This document shows, in pieces, positions 34,388 through 45,870 of a stretch of DNA of 64,000 nucleotides (positions within the stretch are counted from its first letter, which is position 1; every line of letters starts with the position of its first letter). Below the pieces are notes generated by a model. The model was not told the origin of the DNA. It worked only from the letters and a program-made list of their open reading frames with translations, and did not search any database. The stretch is from Gari tellinella. Lineage: Eukaryota; Mollusca; Bivalvia; Cardiida; Psammobiidae. The stretch covers positions 48,916,216 through 48,980,215 of the forward strand of contig OV277868.1 of the NCBI GenBank assembly GCA_922989275.2. Reading direction: 5' to 3'. The translations under genes were made by a program, and so were the position numbers.

Positions 34388-34907
34388 CGAGCAGGCTACT
34401 GAGGATGTCCGACAACTACAGAGGATATCCAAATACTGGCACAGTTTAACAACAGAAGATTTCAAGCACAGAAAATGCGAAAGAAACAGGTAAAATAACA
34501 ATAATTCACAAGCTGTTTCCAATCAAAAAGACTTGTTAGTAATTTTAACTCTACTGTCAGTTGTTACTTTTTTATTGTTAAGTTGTAAAAAACATTATTT
34601 ACTTTTAAAAATATTAAATATTTCAAAATCACTAAAAATGATTCATGAAACAAACTATAACATACTGACAGAGCCTACATTAACCTAATTGGCGAACAAC
34701 CAATCAGAGGTGGCGAATCAACAGGAAAGCATCCTGGTGATCCAGAGCAATGACCGTGTTCAAAAACGGTACAGTTATTTACACTTTGTATTTATTTCAC
34801 AAGTATTATTTGTATATATTAGTGCTATTGAAGGTTCAGTTCAGAATTAGATTCGTGAACAAGTAAGAAATGTTACATCAGATAGGCGTATGCGCATAAA
34901 ACATAGC

Positions 34908-35045
34908 TATGGGTGGCGAAAACACAGGTAACCAAGCTAGTGTAAACAATAATGAATTGCCATGCACTGACATTACACAACAGTCCATGTCAGACAGATC
35001 TGATTGTCAGTGCTCTGATTCAGATCATGTTAGTGATTGCTCTTG
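34908..35045 (+). CDS. Short acidic ORF, unrecognised
   Basis: ATG at 34908 opens 45 codons to a TGA at 35043. The product is Asp/Ser/Cys-rich ('MSDRSDCQCSDSDHVSDCS' at its end). A similar acidic flavour is seen in the remnant at 33941-34387, and 'GGTGGCGAA' phrases precede both this ORF and a point near 34710. It could be an exon or a chance frame; no domain is recognised. Confidence 0.2.
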
Positions 35046-35198
35046 ATTCTAGTGAATTCTGGTTCTTTGACTGTAGGAACAGTGAGAATGATTCAGATGC
35101 TGAAAATTATTTAATGGTAAAAGGTAGCGATGTAAATAGGAATATTTACAAACACAAGAAGATATATAGCTGTGCTGTCTTATTGAAACACAACTTAA

Positions 35199-35435
35199 CC
35201 CTTTACCTTATAGTCTGTTTCTAGATTTGAAGACATGTGACCACTTAAAGCTGGTTGAAAGAAAAGCAGAATGCACCTTAAGGTGCATTCTGCTTTACTT
35301 TCAGCCTGCTTTAAGCTAGAATATAGAAAATAGTACTTATGAAGTTATGATACATGTTTATTACTGTACAAGTTGGAACTATTTTCAGTGGAGGAAAAAA
35401 TAAATGCTAAAAAGGCGCTTCTATTTGGGAAAGGG
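35199..35435. mobile_element. Palindromic MITE, family B
   Basis: TTAA (35195-35198) then CCCTTTACCTTATAGTCTG; the right end is GGGAAAGGG followed by TTCA. Central palindrome at 35244-35315 with arms 'AAAAGCAGAATGCACC' and complement. The right flank has lost the exact TTAA. Confidence 0.75.
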
Positions 35436-35639
35436 TTCAATGGACAGGCATCAAAGGATTTAACTGAAATGATGGGCATAATTTTAATTGTCTTTAAATA
35501 AGATAAAAGCAAGTGTAAGCCACATCAGAATTCACAGTGAGGGACTTGATTGTGCTATTTTATTATGAAGTTGTGATTATTTTTTTGTTTCATACATTTA
35601 TGATTTTTCCCCTTTTTTAGCTGCGGCTGGATAGTCATG

Positions 35640-35820
35640 AGTCGAAAGAATGAAACACCTCCTTAGATTCCATAAGGAGTAGATAGATCTCAATTCAACA
35701 TGCTAAGCAGTATAAATAACTGCTTGGTGGTTGAATGGTTCCGCCTTGGAGCCTACCAAAAGTTTGGTTGGTTCACTGCAACACTTCATCGAAAATCCCT
35801 GACATGTTTGGCAAGGGGCA
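35640..35820 (+). repeat. Unclassified coding-like repeat, fragment 1
   Basis: Shares 'GGAGCCTACCAAAAGTTTGG' and 'CCCTGACATGTTTGGCAAGG' with 58262-58500, and 'GAAACACCTCCTTAGATTCC' with 49399-49425. Its right end is cut by a LINE insertion at 35821. Confidence 0.6.
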
Positions 35821-36319
35821 AATCCCAAGAGGCAGAACAACTTCTTTCCAGAATAGCTTTCTACCAAGCACGATAAGAGAGTGGAATGCTCTTCCAAGTA
35901 CAGTTAAATCGGCGACGTCCGTTGATCAATTCAAAAACAAACTGCATTCACTTAAAAATATGACAAACCCTCCAATTTATTTTATCCTAGGCTCACGTCG
36001 AGAAAATATAATTCTTTGTCAATTACGTAACAACGCCAGTTTGTTGGATAAACATTTGTTCGACCATTTTCTAACACAGTCACCTTCCTGCAAAAATTGT
36101 ACCGATAATTGCGAAGACAATTTCCATTTCTTATTTGTCTGCCCATCATTCCAGTTACAGAGACATAACATGTTCAGAGTACTTGATAATATTCCAAACC
36201 TAGGCGAGATAACTCTTAATATCTTATTGTATGGCGGAAACGGTCTGAGCACTGAGTCTACCTGTGAACTTAATGATATAGTGACCTGCTATATCAGAAG
36301 CACCAAGAGATTTGATTGA
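35821..36319 (+). pseudogene. LINE ORF2 C-terminal fragment with (TGAT)n tail
   Basis: The frame from 35821 to the stop at 36317-36319 gives the C-terminus of a LINE ORF2: 'SFLPSTIREWNALPSTVKSA', 'SVDQFKNKLHSL', then a cysteine motif 'SCKNCTDNC...FHFLFVCPSF' like the C-terminal knuckle of several LINEs. The tail TGATTGATTGATTGATTGAT follows at 36311-36332, as in LINEs that end in short tandem units. The copy is 5'-truncated and lies directly in an unclassified repeat; the upstream part of the open frame (from 35735) belongs to that repeat and only by chance stays open. Confidence 0.75.
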
Positions 36320-36617
36320 TTGATTGATTGATCATTGATGAAGCTTATTTTCGTTTATTTGTTTTTTCTTTCTTCAGTTTACTTGGTTAACATTGAATTA
36401 CTCATAGACTAGACCGAATTTGGGAAAATGTGCTCCTAAAAAGTTGTGAAGGCAAATTGGGGTAATGCTTGGCATCCTAGTGTTTTAACCTAATTCAAGG
36501 GTGCTGAATCCAAATATAGTGGATGCCAAGCTGGATTCTGACCTTTAAGGGGCCAAAAAGGGGAAACAAAATGGCCGCCATAAATTACTTCTTTTCCATC
36601 CAAGCTGAGTTTGTATA

Positions 36618-38285
36618 ACACAGGAAATCCAGAGATTCCTAAAATTTCTACGACAGAACAACATAATAGGTAAGAACGCTTTTGATTACTTATTTCCTAA
36701 AAACCCGCGTACACCACTATTTTACCTACTACCGGTACCCAAAATTCACAAAACTAACAATCCTGGAAGACCGATAGTTTCTGCCTGTGACGGCCCGACC
36801 GAAAAACTATCAGAATTTGTTGATGCACACATCCAACCTCTGGCACAAAACGTTGAATAATTTCTAAAAGACACGAACCACTTTCTTCAAAAACTGAACG
36901 AACTAGATAACATACCCAAGGACGCAATTTTAGTAACTATTGATGTGAAATCGCTCTATACCAATATCCCACACAGAGAAGGAATTTTGGCATGCAAAGA
37001 AGCATTAAACAAAAGAGAAACCGATCAACCACCCACTTGGATTCTTCTCAGAATGATACACTTTATTATGACTAAAACTTGCTTTCGATTCCAAAATAAA
37101 CACTACCTACAAATTTCCGGCACATCGATGGGCACAAAATGCGCGCCGAGTTATGCGATAATCTTCATGGACAAGATCGAAACAACATACTTAAGGACAC
37201 AAACAAAATCACCACTGGTGTGGTGGAGATTTATTGATGACATTTTCATGGTCTGGCCCCATTCCCGAGAAGCTCTGACTTCCTTTCTTGAGGGTCTAAA
37301 TCGTCACCATAACAGTATCAAATTTACGGCAGAAATTGATCAGCACAGGGCAAACTTCATGGACGTAACGATCTTAAAAGACGAGAACGGCAGACTTCGA
37401 ACAACTCTCTACACAAAACCGACGGACGCGCATCTCTACCTCCATTACAGCTCATACCATCCGAAACATCAGAAAAACAGCATCCCATACAGTCAGGCGA
37501 TCCGAATTCGAAGAATATGCAGCACAGAAGAAGATTTTCAGAAATGTATCGCGGAACTAAAAATCAACCTGAATTACAGAGGATATCCCAATGACATCGT
37601 ATCACGCGCAATAAAGAAAGCATCACTACTCAACAGAACAGAACTCCTACAGATAAAAACTAGAGGAACACAGAAGAAAATAATCCCATTGATCTTACAG
37701 TTCAACCCATGGAATCCACCAGCCCAGAAGATCGTCAAAGAACACTCTCGAATCCTAGAACGGGACCCGACAACCATTTGCTTCAAAGAAGTTAAGCTCT
37801 TGACAGTCTTCCGAAAATCCCAAAATATTCGCCAGACCCTTGTGAAAACGGATGTTCAAGAACCAACAACAGAAAAAGGATCCAACCCTTGTGGAAAACA
37901 TTGTACAACTTGCAGTTTTATCCAACCGAAAACGTCAATCAAATCTACCGCGACCGGGAAATCCTACAGAATAAGGGGAAATTTAAACTGCAAAACTACA
38001 AGCATAATTTATCTGATAACTTGCAAGAAATGTAATATGCAATACGTAGGACAATCCGGAAATTCGATGACGGAGAGATTCCACGGACATTTGGCAGACA
38101 TACGAGCGAACAACAACGTCAAACCAGTGTCAAAACATTTCTGCACGAAAAATCATGCGCCTAATGACGTAGATATAACGTTAATTCAAACCACACCCAA
38201 GAATTTAAACCTGCGCCTTCGAATTGAAGAAACATGGATTACAACACTCAAAACTCTCTCTCCGACAGGACTCAACCTCATCTAG
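36618..38285 (+). pseudogene. Penelope-like reverse transcriptase with GIY-YIG endonuclease
   Basis: The frame is readable from about 36620 and open from 36861 to the TAG at 38285, with a TAA at 36858-36860 in the same frame. Reverse-transcriptase landmarks: 'FDYLFPKNPRTPLFYLLPVP', 'GRPIVSACDGPTEKLSEF', 'TIDVKSLYTNIPH' (catalytic Asp), 'GTSMGTKCAPSYA', 'WWRFIDDIFMVW' (DD pair), 'DVTILKDENGRLRTTLYTKP'. After a linker with 'NPCGKHCTTCSF', the GIY-YIG region follows: 'IIYLITCKKCNMQYVGQSGN', 'ERFHGHLADI' and 'SKHFCTKNHAPND'. This order is diagnostic of Penelope-like elements, which prime at DNA ends or nicks. The N-terminal part is lost by truncation. Sequence otherwise looks well kept. Confidence 0.9.
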
Positions 38286-38758
38286 AAAAGATGTTTACCT
38301 GCAACCAATGCCAAATAAAGATTAAAACGTATACCAACCTCCGACGACATATCAAAACCATTCACTCAACAAAGACCAGAAGATATATTTGCACCATAAA
38401 CAAATGCAACGGAAATTATAGCAGAAAATCAGACTTAAAAAGACACACCCGAAGAAAACACGGAATCGAGGAAACAAAGTTTAAAACCATCAGACGCATC
38501 TACCAGACAGAAAACAACCAAACAGGGACACCAACTAGAACAGAAAAACTAAAATTTAGAACTATTCCAGCAGAAAAACCATGGCTCAAAAAGACTCAAC
38601 CATCCACCAAAATGACAGATCAAGAACTACTCGAAGACTTATACATCAGCCCATCAATTTCACCTTCATCCTCATCATCCACCATCTGCCTAGACGAAGA
38701 CACAGACCAAACACCAACACTAGGACAAGTCTATGGGATATTCAGAACAGACGCATAA
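38234..38758 (+). CDS. C2H2 zinc-finger ORF overlapping the Penelope ORF
   Basis: A 174-codon frame starts at the ATG at 38234, inside the last 52 nt of the reverse-transcriptase frame in another phase; a second ATG at 38291 lies just after that stop and may be the real start. Two C2H2 fingers follow: 'FTCNQCQIKI...HIKTIH' and 'YICTINKCNGNY...HTRRKH'. The second half is Lys/Arg-rich and then Ser-rich and acidic ('SPSSSSSTICLDEDTD'). It is intact although the upstream frame is dead. It could bind DNA or the element RNA. Its location inside the target-duplication-bounded insert shows it is part of the retroelement. Confidence 0.75.
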   Translation: MDYNTQNSLSDRTQPHLEKMFTCNQCQIKIKTYTNLRRHIKTIHSTKTRRYICTINKCNGNYSRKSDLKRHTRRKHGIEETKFKTIRRIYQTENNQTGTPTRTEKLKFRTIPAEKPWLKKTQPSTKMTDQELLEDLYISPSISPSSSSSTICLDEDTDQTPTLGQVYGIFRTDA

Positions 38759-39049
38759 ATGAAGCTCTCTATTTTTATTACAAAATAAGGCAACAAGGTA
38801 CATTTTCTTACTAAACTCTTTTTATACATAGAACTGTAATTAGATCAACATATATTTCAATTTTTTAAAATAATACAAATAAATAATAAACAGCTAGAGT
38901 TGGCATATTGTTGTAACGGCAAATGCTACACCTGGTTACCATGAAAGCAACGTCAAAATAGAGATAATAATAGTAACATAAACAATAACTATCACGTGAC
39001 GTCAAAAACCGACATCAAGTGTACTTCAGTGACTCTGATTTTCAGTAAA

Positions 39050-39115
39050 ATTTGTACTCCTGACGAAGACCTGAGTAAGGTCGAAACTAGTTGAGTGTAA
39101 TAAAATTTGTCAACC
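39050..39115 (+). ncRNA. Hammerhead-ribozyme-like core of the Penelope element
   Basis: CTGACGA at 39060-39066, then GACC (39068-39071), loop TGAGTAA, GGTC (39079-39082), and GAAAC at 39083-39087. This matches the conserved CUGANGA ... GAAA core with stem II closed by four pairs. Penelope elements are known to carry hammerhead motifs in their terminal repeats. A candidate cleavage triplet GTC lies at 39109-39111, but stems I and III are not clearly formed, so activity is uncertain. Confidence 0.6.
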
Positions 39116-39158
39116 ATAAACGGAGCCTGTGGTTATTCACACTTCCTTGAACTTTCAT

Positions 39159-39690
39159 TGAGTTTGTATTAGTTTAGGAAGGTACATTGCATGTAGCTAA
39201 AATAGTTGGTAAGTTGTATTACCTAATTGAAGGGTGCTAAATCCAACATTAGTTGATACCAAGCTGGATTTTGACTTTTAAGGGGCCAAAAAGGGGAAAC
39301 AAAATGGTCGCCATATTTTTTTTCAACCAAGATGAGTTTGTATTAGTTTAGGAAGGTACATTTCAAGTAGCTTAAAAAGATGGTTTTGTAACCTAATTGA
39401 AGGGTGCTGAATCCAATACAAGTGGATACCAAGCTGGATTTAGCACTTTTAGGGGCCAAAAAGGGGAAACAAAATGGCTGCCATAAAAATTTCCAAATTT
39501 CCAACCAAGCTAAGTTTGTATTAGTTTAGGTAAAAGTACATAACATGTAGCTTAAAAGATGGCGAGTTTTATAACCTAATTGAAGAGTGCTAATCTAAAT
39601 AAAGTAGATACCAAACTGGATTTTGACTTTTAAGGGTTAAAAAAGGGGAAACAAAATGGCCGCCATAAGATATACATTTTCCGCCAAATA
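39159..39690 (+). repeat. Left-arm tandem units of the large TIR element
   Basis: Three ~175-bp units with 'TTAGTTTAGGAAGGTACAT', 'CCTAATTGAAGGGTGCT' and 'GGGGAAACAAAATGG'. The inverted counterpart is in the right arm. The open frame 39656-39949 begins in the last unit and has no domain. Confidence 0.8.
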
Positions 39691-39949
39691 TAAGCTATTT
39701 CCTTTTGAAATCAACTCAAGATGTGTTAGAACTGAAAGTAGCCCAACAGCAAATTATAGGGAACTTGAACATGAAATTTGTAGTATTATACTGAATAGAA
39801 TTTATCACAATGGCAGCCGTTTTAAAAATCAAATAGGCCGTATATTCGGTTCACTTGCAAAAAAAATCCAAGACTTTGTAGCAGTCAGCAACAATTTGAA
39901 GAAAAAACAATCACAATATGACTGCCACAATGACAACTTAGAGGTATGA

Positions 39950-40330
39950 ATTCTTTCAAAACGTCCTATAGCCATGCATACACATATTTATGGAACCAGA
40001 TTTATTAATGAGTACATGCAGTTCTAGTTTGTCATTAAGATTACAGTTCTAGATCTACCCATTGCTTCTGTATCAAGAGAATATGTTTTCTGTCCAGGCA
40101 TACAGGTTACTTAAATTACATCTGTATCAAATGGTTGATTCACTTGCTTTACAATAGGGCCCTGCTACTATTGTGTATTATCTTTATTCCATACTGACTC
40201 GTATCCTGAATTTCCAATTAAGTGCTTGGATATTAAATGTATAATCTGATATATGTATATAAAACATGTATGTTTACAATTCATTTAAGGCAATATGAGT
40301 GTATACAAACAGGCCCTTTTATGACTGATG
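39950..40330. other. AT-rich stretch, no feature
   Basis: No reading frame or repeat recognised between the last left-arm unit and the decayed gene. Confidence 0.5.
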
Positions 40331-42880
40331 TAGATCTTTGAATTTATCTATAACTTGAATTAGCTCTACAGAAGGAATGGTTTGGTGGTATGCAGGATGA
40401 TGCAACCTCAAGAGTTGAAGCTCAAGACATGGCATTTCACTTGAAGCGAGGCTTCCTCGAATTGCAGGGCTGCATACATACATGACATTTTGAAGGTACT
40501 TGGCCGGCAAATGTCAGATTGCGGTCTCGTTGTGATATTAAAGTTCTTAGCTGATTTACTTGGGCCAAATGTAGTTAACCAAATCATGTCAGGGAAGAAA
40601 TATGGTAGAGCTGTTTGCATGCATACGCTGACATTACAAGCTCTGTGACAAGTGCTACTCCCACTGTTTCTTGAATATGATCCATTCCTGAAGGCTAGTA
40701 TGCAAGAAGAAACTAATGATTTCGAGGGTGTTCTTAGTGTCTTGGCATCTGGGACATTTCATGGGGAAATTGACTCGTTTCTTCGGATGATTTGCACCGA
40801 CAACCTGCTGGGAGCAACATATGCAGCAGATGGATAGCATCCTTCTGCCCCATACTAGGTGAGACAGATTAGCCCAAAGTGACAGCCTTTAATTGGAAAC
40901 TGCACCTAGATGCGTTCAGGATGATGATGTCGTTCTTTTTCCACTACGATCATAACATTTATGAGAATAGGGGTTCTGAGATATGTCAGAGATGACCATA
41001 CTGCCAGACTCAGCTGAGATCGAGTTCAAAGCAGGCAACTTAAATGCTGTTAAGGATTCAAGCCAGCCATTTAATCAAGTAGACCTAGATCACAGCCAAG
41101 ATTGGTTAATGCCACTGGTAAGACGTGGTGACTTCTTAGTCATCAAAAAGACAACTTCTGCACTTAGTCAATTGACATTGTCTTACAACCTAAGAAGTCA
41201 GATAAGTACGAGTATATAGACTCGCAGAAACAAAATGACATGTACAAACACAATGAATCATGTACAGGGAGATTGAAACAATGTGAGACAGATGAGGCCA
41301 AAATTGCCAATGCACTTCGGAGTGGAACCATATTTATTAAACCAACAACTGCACAAGATATGCCATTGCAAAAATAGCCAATAAAGATCTAGCAACTACA
41401 GACATACAGGATTCATTACTTGGTGCTAGACAACTAGGACAAGAAGCCCTCAACAAGTTTGTAAAATCACGTCTGGTTGTCGATGAAATAGGGCAAACAG
41501 CACTAGCAAAATAATCCCTTAAGTTTTGCTTCTCTTTATTCTGTACCAAAGATGTCCAACTTCAAATCAACACAGAAGGTTATCAAAGTGGATAGAAAGA
41601 TCATACAAAGGCTCATAACAGCATACAAAGCCCGTCGCCCTGTAAACCTGAAGCCGATTCTTCAGCATTAATTATTACCCGGGCCTGTGTCGCTGGCAAT
41701 TATAGTGATGACTGCATGCAATCTGCTAGCAAACCACTCCTATCTGATATCCTAACCAATGATCTGGTATTTGCATCTAGCGTGACCTTATATAGAACAA
41801 TAGCTATAGTCATAGCTGGACAGGCCTTGGTAATGGCTATTGGGAAACCACATGACATCGCATTCCCTGACTATGCAGATGCATTTGTGAACAATGTGAT
41901 GACCATGGATGCAAACATCGAGCGGAATTATGTAGATTTTTACCATTACTAACAACATTCCATAAAATCTGGAACAAGACAAAAGCGTGCAAAAGTATCA
42001 CAGACACGTCGATTCCGTTGCCCAGTAACTGGGCTTGCTCATTGTCAGAGAACAAACAGGACTTGTCCGAATTTCTTACCAATCTTATCATTTAAAATGT
42101 GCTGACCAATAAGACCATCGTAGTTGCTGGTAGTCCCAACAAGCTCATAGCTGTTATATCATCAAATTCTGACCTGGAGACATTTCCAATACAAGCCAAC
42201 AATGAGGAGGCTGACACACGTCTGGTACTCCATTGCCTGAGCATTGATTGTGAGTCCATTGTAGTTGCTTCTCGGGATACAGATGTATTGGTACACTTTG
42301 ACACATGAAATGTACCACACTTTGGATGAAGAGTGACACCTCCAAAATAAACCAAATGTGTTTCACTTCATGACATCAAACAAAGTTTATCTTATCACGT
42401 TATTAACTTTCTGTTAGCCTTTCATGTTATTACTGGTTGTGACACTGTTTCATCGGCCCACATTAAGAAGACGGCATGGGAAGTGTGCCAAGAACAGGTT
42501 CAGTTGCTACATGGCCTCTAGTCAACGGAGAACTTATACAGGCTACTGTATCAGCTGCTGAAGCATTCATACCCTGATTGTATGGAGTATTATGGACGTC
42601 AATTAAGTTGTTCAGTAAATGTGTAGCCCAGGAGTCGTTGCCACCCATCAGTGATGCCAATAGGTTCTACATCAAACGCTAACACTACCAGACAATGGTG
42701 TGGATTGTACTCAAACACTACCATCAGTTACTGACTTTGGTTGGATGGTTGCTGGTGATAATTTGCAGCCAGCGATTCTGAATTATTGCCTAGAGATCAT
42801 AAGCTGTTATTCTGCCAAGGGGTACACTAGTCTACGCTGAGGTGCACATACTCTTGCAAATTTATTGACACTATATCATG
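40330..42880 (+). pseudogene. Decayed EEADTR/CXC-type transposon gene
   Basis: Pieces of one coding sequence appear in order in shifting frames. They include 'FKAGNLNAVKDSSQPFNQVD' (about 41031), 'LSYNLRSQIST', 'LKPILQH.LLPVPVSLAI' (about 41650), 'IVIAGQALVMAIGKPHDIAF' (about 41800), 'HSIKSGTRQKRAK', 'NKTIVVAGSPNKL', 'NNEEADTRLVLHCL' (about 42205), 'SIVVASRDTDVLVHFDT', 'HVITGCDTVSS' and a cysteine-rich CXC-like end ('EIISCYSAKGY'). I recognise this set as a family of long invertebrate repeat-encoded proteins that contain an EEADTR...DTDVLV block and end in a tesmin/TSO1-like CXC region; the molecular function is not known to me. At least a dozen stops and frame changes make it dead. It lies between the arms of the large TIR element and is the best candidate for its own protein. 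Confidence 0.65.
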
Positions 42881-43106
42881 TGTGTATACTATATTGACTA
42901 CAATCCACACTGGTCACGCATAATTTTGAATCATTGATAGTAATGTTTGAACGTTTTTGCTAAAACAAGGCAAAGCGTTGTCCATTTTGAGTTGAAAATA
43001 ACTGCCATCTTTTCCAGCCATATGTACCTTAAATGTATCTTCCTAAACTAATTCAAAACTACATATTCAGCCGGGATTCACTATTTGAAACAATGTTGTA
43101 TAATGA
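42881..43106. repeat. Right-arm unit of the large TIR element (inner)
   Basis: From about 42955 the sequence resembles inverted arm units ('GTACCTTAAATGTATCTTCC', 'TAAACTAATTCAAAACTA') up to the insertion at 43107; the unit resumes at 45871. Confidence 0.6.
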
Positions 43107-45863
43107 CATGGAGAAAGGACAAATGGAGAAGTAACTTATACTCAAATCTGCATTTTCCCGAAAATGGTGTCGTCCGTTACCTGTATGTGCGATAACGCTT
43201 AATCGATCGATAATTCAACTGCACCGGTACGCCGATAGCGGGCTATCGCGTTTTTTATCGTGTTGAATGGTTACCTACTGTTAGTTTAAGTTACATAAAA
43301 TCCTTAATTTTCACCCGATTTTCATTATAATGGTCTTAAAAGAAGGCTAAGATATTTATCTTTCACTTGTAAAAATAGCAGATTTTATTTTAAAAATTGA
43401 TCAGTTTTATGGCGAGTTAAAGAGTGGTTTCCAAATGAATTTGCCGATAAAAGGGAGCAAGCACTCGGGCATAAATATATCACGCCCCGTTACAAAACCT
43501 TTCATAAAACCCTCAATTTTCCACCGATTTTCAAAGAAATGGTCTTAAAGGAAAGCTTAGATATATTTCTTTCAGTTGTAAAAATGCAAGTGTTTTTTTT
43601 CGAAATCGACCAATTTTATGGCGAGTTAAAGAGCGATGGCCAAATTAAATAGTCGATAAACGAGAGCAGGCGATCGCGAAATATACACTACGTCCCGTTT
43701 CAAAAACTTGAATTTAATCCATAATTTTCGTCCGATATATATATATATATTTAAAAAAAAAGGTCTTGATATAAAGCCGTGACACTTATCTTTCGGTTGT
43801 AAAAATACCAGGGTTTTCTTGAAGCGAAAAAAGTAATGATGACCTACAAAAGGTTGCTGGCTAATGAAATGACTAGACCAACTCGCGTAAGAAAAGAATT
43901 CCTTCCGTATAAAAACTTAAGCAAACTTCTAAACTTCTAAAAATGTGTTCATGCATTGTTACAATGTTCTATATGGAGGAAATATTTCCTTGGAAGCAAA
44001 AAAAAAATCCATTTTGTATGTAAAGAGACATTTGAAAGGAGTGCGCGTCAAACGGCCAAAATCCAAAACGGCCAAAGTTGTAACTGTATTATTATTAGGT
44101 CGTATGTGATCATTATTATTATTGAAAGGAAAATTAGAATTATTAACATATTACTTCAAAAAAATGAATTTAGGGTTAGTTTTACATCCAGACTAAAATA
44201 TACATATTATCCGTCCCATTTCTATGAAAGAGGTAACAGTTTGCATTATCTTCAGAAATTAATTGCAAACATGATAACATGAGATCTCCGTTTCTTTCTG
44301 CTTTACTTATGTCTTATATAACGGAGTAAATTATAAAGCAGCCAATGCCTTAAGCAATCTATTTTACTGACTGCTTAACTCTTTGCCTGCTGATCGCGAC
44401 TTTAATTATTTTTTTGCAAACAACTTGGATCAAGATCAGATGCCGCGTAACACGGCGTCTGATCTGGATCCAGAATGTTTGACACTCGTCCTTAGCTTTA
44501 TTTACTTACAAAATGTCTACCATATTACACATCACAAAGGAATGTGACACATTACGTAACCGTATACAGAACCCGCACCAAATTAGCAGGACAATTATCA
44601 GCGTCATAAAACTGTCCCAGCATGAAGTCCATGCTTCTTGAACATGCCGATTATCTATGAAGATGGACACCAGCGGGTTGCCACTTTAATAAAAAAGATC
44701 AATGCTACCCGTGCGTGTAACTTTAACATGTGTTTTTGACTTCTGTAACCGCATGATGTTTATATATTATACAAATCACAAAAAATAAAGATAATAGAAT
44801 TGAATTAAAAAAAACAAAAAACAAAAACAAAAAAAACATCAATGCACCTGGTTTGGTTGATGACTGGATTAACCCTCTCATTACTGAATTCCAGTAACAT
44901 GATGACTATTGCAATTGCAAACAGTTGTAATCCAGACCAGGCTCGAAAATGTCGGATTCATAGAGTATGTCTCTTGAAATATAGTTTACCCCTTTTTCAA
45001 ATTAAGCTCTTTATGACACACTTTACCTTTTCTCCGCATGAGGATCATCAGAGAGACAGACATACATTCATACAGAAAGATGGAGACAGAAAAGAAGAAG
45101 CGAGAGACTGACAGACAGAGATAAGAGAAAAACAGACAGACAGAGAGACAGTCACAAAGAGAAACAGAGACATAAATACAGACAGTGGCAGAGAAATATA
45201 GACACACACAAACTTCGTAGGTAAACGAAAAAATACGTTTTTCTCTCGTTTTCAAAACCTCACTAAACTATCAATTTATAAGCTATCGCCTCAAATTTTG
45301 TACTACGCGTAAGATAATGGTCTAATAAAACATCTGTATTAAAATTTATAACGATAAGATGACATTAAAAGTATTTATATTAACACCAAACTTCGTAGGT
45401 AAACGAAAAAATACGTTTTTCTCTCATTTTCAAAACCTCACTTAACTAACAATTTATAAGCTATCGCCTCAAATTTTGTACTAGTCGTGAGATCATGGTT
45501 TAATAAAACATCTGTATTAAAATTTATAACGAAAAGATAGCATTAAAAGCATTTCTATTAACACCAAACTTTCGTAGGAAAAACGGAAAATACAGTACTG
45601 TACGTTTTCTCTCTCATTTTCACAAACTCACTAAACAAACAAATTATAAGCTATCGCCTCAAATTTTGTACTAGTCGTGAGATCATGGTCTAATAAAACA
45701 TCTTTATTGAAATTTATAACGAAAAGATAACATTAAAAGCATTTCTATTAACACCAAACTTTCGGAAAAACGTTGTTTTCTAGCCGCCAGCGAGCGCCGC
45801 TGATTGAACGACACGATAAATCGCGAGCAGGCCGGATACTTCTCCATTTGTCCTTTCTCCATG
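43107..45863. mobile_element. 2757-bp TIR element with 7-bp target duplication, copy 1
   Basis: The left end CATGGAGAAAGGACAAATGG and the right end are perfect inverted copies over 27 bp (43107-43133 and 45837-45863). ATAATGA flanks both sides (43100-43106, 45864-45870). The left half has three ~195-bp subterminal units with 'TTATGGCGAGTTAAAGAG' and 'TCTTTC.GTTGTAAAAAT'. The right half has three ~185-bp units with 'ACACCAAACTTCGTAGG' and 'AAGCTATCGCCTCAAATTTT' (about 45210-45760). It also carries a family A palindrome (44416-44482) and a GACA-rich run (45051-45190). No transposase is found; the 108-codon frame at 43956-44282 has no recognisable domain. Non-autonomous. Confidence 0.9.
43956..44282 (+). 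CDS. Small unrecognised ORF in TIR element copy 1
   Basis: 108 codons, basic and rich in Ile ('YVIIIIIERKIRIINILLQK'). The copy 2 counterpart (53973-54308) is also open, 111 codons, with a few changes. Conservation of the frame across the two copies could simply reflect recent common origin. No domain, no known transposase motif. Low-confidence gene. Confidence 0.2.
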   Translation: MLQCSIWRKYFLGSKKKIHFVCKETFERSARQTAKIQNGQSCNCIIIRSYVIIIIIERKIRIINILLQKNEFRVSFTSRLKYTYYPSHFYERGNSLHYLQKLIANMIT

Positions 45864-45870
45864 ATAATGA

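Larger units (their letters stand above)
36617..39158 (+). mobile_element. Penelope-like element, 5'-truncated
   Basis: TGAGTTTGTAT occurs at 36606-36616 and 39159-39169, an 11-bp target duplication within an arm unit of the large TIR element, which reads through when the insert is removed. The insert contains a Penelope-type reverse transcriptase with GIY-YIG domain, an overlapping zinc-finger ORF, and a hammerhead-like core near the 3' end. The 5' part of the ORF and any upstream repeat are missing. Confidence 0.85.

Noticed and set aside
38581..38814. 77-codon plus-strand ORF
   Set aside because: It overlaps the zinc-finger ORF in another frame and has no features of its own.
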